NCBI GenBank assembly: GCA_018400675.1
Contig: JAGYMG010000010.1
Coordinates: 1-15,145 of the forward strand
From: a bacterium
GTDB lineage: Bacteria; Patescibacteriota; Minisyncoccia; Minisyncoccales; CG1-02-41-26
Direction of reading: 5' to 3'
DNA length: 15,145 nt
Shown here in pieces: positions 1 through 12,000 of the stretch. The notes beneath the pieces are model-generated. The model saw only the letters and a program-made list of their open reading frames with translations. It made no database searches and was not told the DNA's origin. A program made the translations under genes and the position numbers. Every line of letters starts with the position of its first letter. The first letter of the stretch is position 1.

Positions 1-63
1 AGTATTCATATCTATGATAAAGCGCTTACTGCCTCTGAAATAGATAATTTAAGAAATAACCTT
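1..63 (+). other. C-terminal tip of a LamG-like (concanavalin A-type) domain
   Basis: The first residues read IYDKALTASEIDNL. This is the usual last strand and helix of LamG-like jelly-roll domains (pattern hIYnrALsaeEI..L). The complete LamG domain later in the same protein ends in a matching IYNRALPIDEINAHY at about 5149-5193, which supports the call. The rest of the domain lies before base 1. Such domains commonly bind carbohydrate; binding by this copy cannot be judged. Confidence 0.7.
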
Positions 64-3000
64 ACCACTTCATCCGGCGCCAATGTTTTTAAAAATTATA
101 ATCCCAACAACAGCAGCCTAAACTCTACTTTAGTCAAAGATGAAAACAACCCGATATTTTCAAGTAACTGGGCTGGTTTCAGAAATGAGGCTTTTTCTCC
201 CTGCGTTATCAAGGAAACCGGCGACAACGGCAGTTATAACTACCGGATGTGGTATACCGGCTACAGTGGTACTAATGGAGTGAGTGCTTATAATGAGGAG
301 ACGAGGATATGCGAAGCAGTCTCATACGATGGCATACACTGGGACCAGAGGAACTGGTATGATTATCCGGTGCTTACTCCGGGTGAGACAGAGAGGTTTG
401 ACGGGACTTTCGATGCCAGTGCGGTAGAGACTCCCTCGGTGATAAGAGAAGATGAAGGCGGAGGCAGTTATACTTATAAGATGTGGTATACAGGTTATGG
501 GTATGACAGTAACGTTTACGACGGAGAGGTAAGTTATTATGTGGAAAGAAAAATAGGTTATGCGGAGTCTTCCGACGGGATAAATTGGACTAAGATTCAT
601 CCCGAGATTATTGATGAAAGTTTTAGCTCAGATTATGATCAATGGGTAAAATTAGATAAAAAGGCTATAAGAGAAGGTAGTGTAGTGGTTACTACTATCG
701 ATGGGAGCACTACTTACAGTGAAGGTGCTGATTACCAGATAGATTATCATGATGGAGAGATAAAGGTTTTATCCAGCGGGAGCATGACTGACGCCGCAAC
801 TTATTATATCGATTATACAATCGGCCCGGTCTTAGATGAAGGTAGTGGCGGCCAGTGGGATGATTGGTTTGTTAGAAGCCCGTCGGTGATAAAAGATGAT
901 GACGGTACCTATAAGATGTGGTATGCCGGAGCCGGCGGCCCTTACCTTATCGGCCTTGCTACCTCAGAAGATGGAGTTAACTGGACAAAGTCTGACTCTA
1001 ATCCGGTTTTAAATCTTGGTTCTGAGCCAGACGAAGAGTTTGACTTACAATATCTACAGACTCCGATGGTAATCAAGGAGGGCTCGCTTTATAAGATGTG
1101 GTATTCAGGCTATGACGGAGACTATTGGCGGATTGGTTACGCCACTTCTTTAGACGGGGTAAATTGGACCAAATCTTCGGCTAACCCGGTATTGGATGTG
1201 GGAGCTAATGATACCTGGGAACAATTTCAGGTGATGTGGCCGGCGGTAATAAAAGATGACGGCCGTTACCGGATGTGGTATTCGGGTTACTATAGCGGAG
1301 CTAACGAGTATAAAATCGGTTATGCCGAAGCCAATGTTATAACCGCTCCGGCTCTTACATTTAGCCTGGGCCTTGAGGCGGCTAATAGTTTTGATACCGG
1401 CGACTACTATACCACCAACCCGACTATTCAGCCAGTTGAGGGGGTATTTTATGATAATGAACTTGATTCTTTTCTTGAGGTGTCCACTATTCCACCCGGG
1501 GCGGGGATAGGTTACCAGGTCTCCCCGGACGGGTTTAACTGGTATTGGCATGACGGCGCGGAATGGGCCGAAGTTAGCGGCGGTTATTCAGAGACCAATA
1601 CAGCCGCGGAGGTAAATAGTAATATCGGCGCTTTTCAGGCGGCTTTTCCTTCCGGAGTATTTTATTTTAGGACCTACCTTCATTCAGCCGATGGAACCGT
1701 TACTCCCCAGCTTGAAGATATAACCATTAATTTAACCGGCGGGGCCAGTTACTATCAGGATAACAGCGGCGCCGAAGGGATTAACCTTCTCCAGAGCGAT
1801 GTTGTAGATGACCAGTGGTGGCAGTATAAAGCTATATTTTATTCCGACGGCGAGACCACCCCGGTGCTTAATGACTTAACCGTTGAATATGTGGAGGCCT
1901 GGATAGATATAACCTCTCCCGACGGCGGCGAAGATTGGTTAGTAGGCACTGCTCATGATATTACCTGGGATTCTCAGGGCATTGACGGTACCGAAGGAGA
2001 AGTAAAGATTGAGTACCGGTCGGATTCAGGCGACGCCTGGACTACTGTAGCCGGATCCCTAGCTAATACCGGCAGTTATTCCTGGACAGTACCCGATGAC
2101 GCCGGTTTATCAGCCCAAATAAAGATTACCAGCAATGATTATCCCACAGTTTCAGATACATCAGGCGCAACCTTTAGGATGCTGGGGATAAGAGTCACCT
2201 CTCCTAACGGGGGAGAGGTTTGGGAGCTTGATTCATCCCATCCGGTTACCTGGTCTTCGGGCGGAACGGTCAGCGATAATTTAGATATCGAGTATTCTGC
2301 CGATGGGGGCTCCAGCTGGATTATCGTAGCTTCAGGCACCCAGGATGACGGAACCTTTTCCTGGCCGGTCGGCGACTCAGGGGAGGTAACTTCCGATAAC
2401 GCTTTGATTCGGATTAGCGACGCCGCTAATTCCCGGGTGACTGATTCCTCTAATTCCAGTTTTGATATTTTACCTGTTCCTGAATTAACTTTAACTGCGC
2501 CTAACGGCGGCCAGAGCTGGTCTATAGGAACCGAGCACACTATCAGCTGGACCGGCAACTCCGAACAAATTGCTTACTGGCTTGATTTACAATACTCCAG
2601 TGACAATTTTTTAACAGTTAACAGTATCGCTACTGTAGAATCAGGCGCGCCGGCCGAGCTTTCCGGCGCTCCCAACAATGATATCAGCAACTCTTATACC
2701 TGGACGGTTCCCGATGATAAATCGGATACGGTTAAAGTCAGGGTGGTCGAACATAGTATTCCCGCCGGCAGGGATACCCAGGTTAAAGTAAGCGATGATT
2801 CAGACAGTAACCTTTCGATAGTCGCGCCTACTATCACCGTGGTTAGCCCCAACGGAGGAGAGACCTGGGTCCAGGGGGAAGCTTATGAGCTAATCTGGTC
2901 TACGGTAGGCACGGTAAGCAATAACCTGAAATTAGAATATAATACCAGCGGAGGAGTAGGCGCCTGGATAGAAGCAGCCGGTTTTGACGGAATCAATGAC

Positions 3001-6000
3001 GGTTCTTATTTTTGGACCGTTCCCGACGCGGTATCTAACCAGGTAAGGGTAAGGCTTACCGATTTAAACAGGCCGGAAGTTATCGATTCCTCCGACGCTA
3101 ATTTTGAGATTATCGATTATCCCCGGGTTACTATAACTCAGCCTAACGGCGGAGAGCCGTTAACTATCGGCGGTTCTTATAATATCCAATGGGATATCGC
3201 CGGCCATATTACCGACCATGATATGAAGATAGAGTATTCCAAAGATGATTTTGACCAGGATATCAATACTATTATTGCCCATACTACCAATGACGGTGAA
3301 TATACCTGGACCCCTGTCCCCGATGACGGCTCCCGGACGGTAAAGGTAAGAATCAGCGATTGGGGCGACCCCTTAATTGGTGATACAGGGGACGATTACT
3401 GTACTATTTCCACACCCGGGGTTACGGTCATTTCGCCTAACGGCGGCGAAGCCTGGGAAGTAGGCAAGGTTCATGATGTTGTCTGGATTTCCGGGGTCGA
3501 TGTTCAGGCAAGCAGTGATATCGTCCTTGAATATTCTAATGATAACGGCTTAACCTGGAAAGGAATTACCACCAACCAACAGGCTACCGGAGAGTATAGC
3601 TGGACAGTACCCAATGATATAAGCGATAACTGTAAAGTTAAAGCTTATAGCTATAATCAGCCTAGTTTAAGCGACCCCTCCAACGCGGTTTTTTCTATCG
3701 TGCCTGTACCGGAGATGAATATTACCTCGCCTAACGCCGACGGCAGTAGTTCCTGGAAGGTGGGAACTTCTCATACTATTACCTGGGAAAAAATAGGTAA
3801 TTTAAGCGGTACGGTTGATCTCTACTACTCATCCGATGGAGGCTCCAGTTGGAGCCAGATAGCTGCCGCGCAGCCTAACGATGGTTCCTATCAATGGGGT
3901 TTTATTCCGGATGAAGTAACTACAGACGCTAGAGTTAAGATAGTTGAATCCTCTGTGCCGGTTGGCAGGGATACAGCGGTTGAGGTAGAAGGAGTTGTCT
4001 CATTTGAGATAGCCGAACCGGCTATCACGATTATTTCTCCCGACGGGGGAGAGTACTGGGTCCAGGGCGAAGATAACTATATCGAGTTTAACCCCGATGG
4101 TTATATTACCAATAATTTAAAGATTACCTATTCTAAAGATGATTTCAACAGTGATATTAATTTAGTTTATGACGGTTTAGTTCCGGGAACCGGGATGGTT
4201 CCGGGCAGTTCTTACGCTAAAAAGATTACTATCGATAATACAGCCAATGCAGAGGCCCTTACCGATTATCAAGTTAATTTTACTGTAGATACTCAAAGTT
4301 TGGTAGGGGAGGGTAAGATGCAGAGCAATGGCGCAGACATAAGATTTGCTGATATAGACCAAGTATGCCCCCATTGGGTCGAGCCGGGAACTATCAATAC
4401 TACTACTACCGAAATCTGGGTTAATATCCCTGAAATTCCGGCTGAGTCAACTAAAGATATTTATATCTACTACGGCAATCCGGAAGCAGAAAGTACCGAA
4501 AACTATGATCAAACCTTTACCAAAGATTATAGTTCTGACGATACTCTGGTCGGGCAGTGGAACTTCGATAGCGGAGAAGGAACCACGGCTGTCGATTCCT
4601 CTATCCAGGGCAACCACGGCAGTTTAGCCGGAGATATCCAGTGGCGCGACACAGACGGCGGCTTATGGGGCGAAGAAGATGTTAAATTTTCTACCGGGTC
4701 TTGTTTGGTTCTTGACGGCGACGGAGATTATGTTGAGACGGGAAATATTGCCGTAGGCGCTGATTTAACGGTAGAAGCCTGGGTTTACCTATATAGCCTG
4801 CCGGCGGCGGGCGAAAAGATGAATTTGGTCGCTAAAGACAATGGCTCCGGAAACAGAAGTTACCATTTAAGTATCGATGATGAGGGTAAACCATCTTTTA
4901 GCATCTATTATACCGATAATGAAGTAGAAGCGGCCGGGACCACTTCTTTAAACACTAATACTTGGTACCATCTTACCGGGGTTTTCAGCAGTCAAGATAC
5001 AGAGGCAAGGCTTTATTTAGACGGGGTAGAAGCAGGTAATAATGGGGGTTATAGCTCGATGGATTCTTCGACTACCACGGTTACCTTCGGCAAGAAAAAT
5101 GAAACCGGCAATGAAGGCTATCTGGATGGAAGAATTGATGCGGTAAGGATATATAACAGGGCTTTACCGATTGATGAGATAAACGCGCACTACCAGCGGA
5201 GAAAATTTATTGCTGCGCCTCCAACTGCTTCGCTGGCTTTGGCGGAGAGCCCGGTAAATAGTTATCTTTGGAATATTCCCAATGATATCTCCGATACCCT
5301 CAAGGTAAAAATCTTAGATAACAACCGTACTCAGGTTTTCGACTTTTCAGATGATTATTTTGAGATAATTCCCGAACCCAGAGTGGTAGTAACCAGCCCC
5401 AATGGGGGAGAGGTTTTTATCATCGAGGGGACCTATCCCTTAGAGTGGCGGGTAGACGGTAATATAATAGCCGACGATAATGTAAAGATAGAGTATTCCA
5501 AAGATGATTTCAATTCCGATATTAATACGATCAGTGATTCTACTGCCAATGACGGTTCTTATGACTGGCTGGGGGTCCCCGACGATGCTTCTGAAACAGT
5601 CAAGATCAGGATTACCGATATAGAGCCTGGTTACGAGACAGTTAGCGATAGTTCAGACGCTAACTTTAAAATTCAGGGTGATTTAGAAATTATCCAGCCT
5701 GATTCAAGCAGTGTCTGGGATGCCGGCTATGAGTATGCTATAACCTGGGATACCACCGGAACTATCGAAGATGTAATTTTACAGTATTCTAAAGATGGGT
5801 TCACAGAAGATGTCCATACTATCGGAACCCCTCCCATAGATAATACCGGCGTTAATCAGGGCCAGTATTTATGGGAAGTGGCCCGGGACGTGGGAGAAAC
5901 GATCAGCTTAAAGATATCCCAGTATGACGATTCAGATGTAACCGATAGCTCAGAAGAGTTTACTATTAAAGGTTTGACCCTAACTCAGCCTAACGGCGGG

Positions 6001-9000
6001 GAAGCCTGGCCGATTGCTACAGACCAGGAGATTACCTGGGATTCTCTGGGAGCTGCAGGCGATGTTATTTTAGAATTTTCTCAGGATAATGGGGTAACCT
6101 GGAGGCAGATAACAGCTTCTACCCCCGACGATGGTTCATATATCTGGACTATTCCCGATAACGCAGTTAGTGACGGAGAAGCGTTGGTAAGGGTTTCTGA
6201 TGTTGCTTATAATGATACCTCAAATTCTCCATTTACGATTGAAGCCGGGCAGTTGATTAATCCTACACTTATTCCCACTTCCAGCACCGCCCGTTCGACT
6301 ACAAGCTATACCATTGAGTTTACTACCCAGAGCGCGATAGAAGAAAACGGCGGCATAGAGATAGATTTTGACCCCGATTATGATATTTCGGCAGCTGTGT
6401 TTGCTTCGGGTAATCCCGATTCTACCGTAACCGCGACAGGGGAAAATATCTTAACCATTAATTTAGGTACAGCTATAGCCGCGGCAGAGACTGAATCTTT
6501 GCTGGTTTCCGGCATCAAGAACCCGGGGGCTCAGACTACAGATGAGTTTTTTATCGAAACTCAGGACTCCTCCGGCCTGCCTATGGACAGGGGGTTAGCT
6601 CCGGCAGTCGAAATTACCACCGGAGTTTTGACAGGATTATCTGCGGATGCTGTATCCAAAGAAGTAAGAACTCTTACCGATTATACTTTCAACTTTACTA
6701 CCGCTCATAAAGTTGAGGCTAACGGAAAAGTGGAGATTGCCTGTGACCCGGATTACGATTTAAGCGCGGTAGCGGTAGATGATGTTTCCGGTAACTCAGG
6801 CGCTACTCTAACCAAAGACGGCAATACTCTGGTTGTGAATCTGGGTACGGAGATAGCCGCCGCGGAATCTGTATCTTTAACCATAAGCAATATCAAAAAC
6901 CCCGCTTATGTCCAAACCCCGGATGATTTTATAATAAGAACTCTGACTTCTGAATCCGCTGACGGCACTTATAATGCCATAGATACCGGCTCAGCTTCAG
7001 GCGCGGCCATAGCAGCCGGAGAGCTATCAGCTGTTACGGTTTCTGCCGGTTCTACAGAAGTAAGCGCAGTTACTAACTACGATTTTAACTTTACTACCGA
7101 TCATTCAGTAAACGCCAACGGCAAGATAGAGGTGACTTTTGATTCTGATTTTGATTTAGGTAATATAGTTGCCGGAGATGTTACAATTAACGGAAATCCT
7201 TTAACCATAAATGTTGATAATAACAATAAGGTTGTAACTGCTATTCTTGATTTGAATAATGCTCTCTCTTCTTCACAAGCAGTTACTTTTTCTATAGCCA
7301 ATCTAAAGAATCCTTCTTATAATCAAGTTCCCGATAATTTTCTGATTCAGACCAAAAACTCAGATGACGGGGTTATCGACGAAGCTCAACCTGCGGCAGC
7401 AGAGATAACTCATGGCGCCTTAGGAGCTGTTTTGGTAGAAGCTGTAAGCACAGCCTCTTCCCAGGACCCCAATGCCGCCGGCCAAACCGCGGATTATCTT
7501 TTTGAGTTTACCCCTGTTCACGCTATTGAAGAGGTTGAATCTCCCCATGGTTATTTAAGGATAGATTTTGACTCTGAATTCGACGCTAGCGGCGCTACCA
7601 TCAAAACAGGCGGCAGCGATTACAAGATAGTATCTGCTCAAACTGCGGCTAATTATGTAACCCTGGAATTGTTAACTCCTCTGGAGGCAGGCGTAGCTGA
7701 GTCATTAACTTTAGCCGGGATAGTAAACCCAGGTTTTGAAAAAGATGTCAGTTTTACAATTACCAGCCAAGATATCAATCAAGGCGAAGTGGATCAGGCT
7801 ATATTTTCTCCTTATCATATCGACCCGGCTCTATTAGGCGGGCCTCCCGGTGTTACTCCTGCTTCTTATACCGCTCAGGAGATAACAGATTATACGATTA
7901 GTTTTAACTCTGTTAACGCTATATCTTCAGACGGCGGGACTATAGAGGTAGAGTTCGATTCCGACTACTATGATTTTGGCGATTTATCGCAAACCTCTTA
8001 TCTTTCCGGCAATGACGGGTCCGTAGTCTCTTCTTTTGAAAACACTTTAATAATTAATTTAGGTACCAGCATCTCTGCCGGAGAAGCTGTATCAATCGAG
8101 GTCTCCGGGATAAAGAACCCCGGGGCTCAGGCTGCAACAGACGATTATCTTATTACCAGTAAAGATGTATCCGGCAATGTTGTCGACCAAGCTTCTGCTT
8201 CCGGTAATGAGATAACCGCAGGGAGTTTATCCGGTTTTTCTTTAACACCTACTACTATGGAGGTGAGCGAAACCGGAGATTATACCTTTAACTTTACTTT
8301 AGCCCACACTCTGCCCCAGGGCGGTTTTGTAAAGATTGAATTCGATTCAGATTATGATTTTACCAATGCTTACGGCGGAACTTCCGGTTATAGTATGAGT
8401 AAAGAGGCAAATTATCTTATTTTTGAAAGAACGGGTGAAGATATTGTTCCCGGGCCGGTAACCATAACCGCAAAGGATATAAAAAATCCCGCTTATGTCC
8501 AAACCACAGATGATTTTATAGTAACCACTCAACTATCTAACCATCATCCTGTAGATACGGGAAGCCCGGGGACGGTGGATATTACCTCCGGAGCTTTGGC
8601 GGCGGTTACAGTAACCCCCACTTCTACTACCGTAAGTACGGTTACCGATTATACTCTGGAATTTACTATCGATCACCTTATCCCGGTAAGCGGAAAGTTT
8701 CAAATAACCTTTGACCCTGATTATGATTTAAACGGCGCGCTTTCTTCCAGCGGTTTGATTAATCCCGGCACAGAAAACGAAGCGGCTATCGGGATTAACA
8801 GTACAAGTTCTTCCGGTGATACCATTACCGTGACATTAGATGGAGCAACTGAAATTCCCGCCGGCGCTCCTGTATCTTTGGTAGTTTCGGGAATTAAGAA
8901 TCCTGCTTATTTGCAAACGCCGGATAATTTCTCTCTTAAGAGTAGAGATGCTTCTGATGGAATAATAGATGAGGATTTAAGTGTTGCTTCTATCGCTATT

Positions 9001-12000
9001 ACCGAAGGCGCCTTAGACGGTTTATCGGTTTCAACTCCCGAGTCAGAAATCGGTAAAACCGTAGAGTATAGTTTTGATTTTACTACCACTCATCCGGTTC
9101 CCGTAGATGGATATATAAAAATTCAATTCGACCCTGATTATGACTTATCCGGAGCTTATATAGTTGAGCCGACAGCGCCTTATGCGGCGTTAAATATCGA
9201 AGCCGATTATTTATTACTTAGATTAGCCCAGGAATTTTCTACCGGCACAGCGCATAGTTTAACTCTAGGCGGCATAAAGAACCCTTCTTTTGTCCAGAGT
9301 TCCGATAATTTTACTATAGTCAGCCAATATACGGAAAATCAAACTATCGATACCGGAACTATCCCCGGGATTGCTATTACCGGCGGAAAGTTAACTGCTA
9401 CGAATGTAGTTCCCGTTGACTCTGTGGTAAGTGAAACCGGCAATTATACCTTTGGTTTTACTACGGCTAACGCTATGAGTGATAACCCGTCTATAGAGGT
9501 AGTCTTTGACCCTGACTATGATATTTCCGGAGCCGCCTTTTCCTCCGGAAATATTGATGGTGCCTTTATGGTTGTTTCGGCAGAAACAATAGAAGGCAAT
9601 ACCTATACCATGGATTTAAATATGAATATCGGCAATGATAACGCTGTTGTCGAGTTTATTTTAGCCGGCATTAAAAATCCCGGCTATGTAAAAACTGTTG
9701 CTTTTGCTATTTCTACTATGTATCAGGGTAACTATATGGATATCAGCGAGCCCGACCCGGAATTGCCAATTTCTTCCGGTTCTTTAAGCATTATCTCGGT
9801 TACAGAAGGAACCACGGAAGTAAGTGAATCTACTAATTATAGCTTTGATTTTACCCTTGAACACCCGCTTTATACAGATGGCTATCTTAAGGTAGAATTC
9901 GATTCCGATTACGATTTATCCAGCGCCAGCTGTATGACCTCAGGATATTCGATACAGCAAAAATTAGATGATCATTTAAGGATTAAACGCACGGGAGCCC
10001 AAATAAGCGGAGCTCAAACAATACAGTTTGCCAATATAGTCAATCCCGCTTATGTCAAAACAACCGGTGATTTTTCTATAACCAGTTTAACTCCGGATGA
10101 AGATATAATAGACACAGGCAGCAAAGAAGGTATTACCACCAGTTCAGGCGCCTTAGCGGTTGACTCTGTCACTCCGGTTTCGGACGTAGTCGCAGAAATT
10201 ACAAATTATGCTTTTGGAATAACTCCGGACCATGATATACCTTCCGGAGGCAGAGTGGTTATTAATTTCGATTCAGATTACGATTTGTCTAATATAACTA
10301 CCGGTACAGTCGATATTTCCGGAGACGGGAATCCTGAGATAGAAGCGGTAGATAATCTGAATAAAAAATTAACCGTTGTTTTAAATGACGGGTTAGCGGC
10401 TCAAGGAACTATTACTGTTTCTCAGCTAAAGAATCCCGCTTATCTCCAGACTACAACCGATTTTAATTTAGAAACCAGAGACGCACAAAGTTCGCCGGGC
10501 GGTTTGATAGACGAAGGGACGCATCCCGGAATAGAGATAAAGGTAGGAGAGTTAACTAACGTGGGGGTAGCTTCTAGCTCATACGCGGTGGGTACTGATG
10601 ATGCCGAATATACTTTTAATTTTACTCCGGCTCATTATGTAGCCGAAGCCGGAACCGTTAGCATAGACTTTGATTCTGAATACGATGCCAGCGGAGCTTA
10701 CCTGGTGAGCCCGACAGAAAAATACAGCCGGTCGAGCGCTACCGCCGGCAATGTAATCTTAACCTTAAAGGCGGGTTATTCTCTAGATTCGGGAGTGGCC
10801 GAAACTATAAAGATAGGCGGTATAAATAATCCCGGTTATGCTAAAGAGGTAACTTTTACTTTAACCAGTAAAGATTCAGCCGGCGGAGAAGTAGATACGG
10901 CTGTTTCTCAGGTAGTACCTATAGAGCCGGCTGCTTTAGGCGGGCCTCCCGCAGTTACCCCGGCTTCTTATATCGCCCAAGATGTAACAAACCATACTGT
11001 AGCTTTTACTACGGTTAATCCTATACCTGCAGAAGGCGGCGGTATTGAGGTAACCTTTGATTCTGATTATGTGGATTTTGGCGATTTAAGTGCTGCCGCG
11101 TATGTTTCAGGAAATAATCCCGGTACAACTGTTGCAGTAACCGGTAATACTTTATTCATAGCTATTGCTAAATCTATAGGTGCAGGTGAATCTATCTCTA
11201 TTGAGATTTTCGGCATACAGAACCCGGGTGTACAAACAACTAATGATTACACTATTCTAACTAAAGATAATGCCGGAAACAGTTTAGACCGAGGTACAGC
11301 AGGAGGTAATGATATAGTTGCGGGAAGTCTGACAGACTTTTCTACCTCTCCTTTGTCTACGGAAGTAAGCACAGAAACTGATTATACTTTTGGCTTTACT
11401 TTAGCCCATCCTCTGCCAGAAGGTGGTTTTTTAAAGATTGAATTTGACGATGATTACTCTTTAGATAATCTAGCTATAGCGACTTCCGGTTACTCAATCG
11501 ATACAAAAACAGATAACTCTATTCTGTTGGAAAGGACAGGTGCAGAGTTATCCGGCACAACAACTATCGAACTCCGGAAGTTAGTCAATCCTTCTTATAT
11601 TAAAACGACTGAGGCCTTTACTATTACCACCCAGCTTTCCAACAATGACGTTATAGATACAGGAGACGCTCCCGCTATTACTACTACCGCCGGGGCTTTA
11701 ACCGTTTCATCGATTACTCCGGGAACATTGGTGGTAGCCGAAAATACCGAGTATACTTTTGACTTTATTCCCGATCACCCCATAGAAGCCAACGGAAAAG
11801 TAGAGGTAACCTTTGATTCCGATTATGACTTAAGCGGTGTAGGCGCAGGTGATGTATCCGGTAATGCGGATTCTACCCTGGGTGTAGACGGCGACAAGAT
11901 AATAGTTACCCTAGGTACGGCTGTATCCGCGGGCGAGTCAACTTCTCTTACTATCTCTAATATAATAAATCCCAGCTACGTAAAAGGCACCGATGATTTT

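Larger units (their letters stand above)
3421..5679 (+). repeat. Second copy of the four-domain K block (K6-K9), carrying an insert in K8
   Basis: This is the partner of K2-K5. It is 2259 bp against 1233 bp, and the difference is almost entirely the DUF2341-LamG cassette inside K8; without about 1.07 kb of insert the two blocks are close in length. The absence of the cassette from K4 implies that duplication came first and insertion second, or that K4 lost it. Confidence 0.7.
1900..6249 (+). repeat. Array of eleven PNGGE-W Ig-like domains (Kre9/KNH-like), K1-K11
   Basis: Each domain starts with a strand ending in SPNGGExW, then (I)TW, then a (K/D)(I/L)EYSxDxGxxW strand, YxWTVPD, VRIxD and a closing DSSxxxFxI. 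This is the signature of the Kre9/KNH-like N-terminal Ig-like family (formerly 'Ser-Thr-rich GPI-anchored' repeat), common in bacterial surface proteins. Boundaries: K1 1900-2187, K2 2188-2484, K3 2485-2829, K4 2830-3126, K5 3127-3420, K6 3421-3714, K7 3715-4020, K8 4021-5382 (split by an insert), K9 5383-5679, K10 5680-5973, K11 5974-6249. Usual length is about 92-115 residues. K7 has an altered motif (SPNADGSSSW), K10 a weak one (QPDSSSVW). Likely a stalk or spacer; no catalytic residues expected. Confidence 0.8.

Noticed and set aside
133..1332. Active glycoside hydrolase
   Set aside because: The five-bladed fold is likely, but I could not place the catalytic acidic residues with confidence, so no enzyme activity is claimed.
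322..1551. Minus-strand open frames at 322-600 and 1150-1551
   Set aside because: Both are shadows of the propeller and linker modules; the antisense translations show no recognisable domain and no upstream ribosome-binding context.
2139..2558. Minus-strand open frame of 139 codons
   Set aside because: It lies fully opposite the K1-K3 domains, whose coding frame is clear. It shows no domain motif, and its openness follows from the codon makeup of the + strand gene.
4180..5254. Insertion sequence or transposon inside K8
   Set aside because: The insert encodes DUF2341 and LamG domains in the same frame; I saw no transposase, terminal inverted repeats or target-site duplication.
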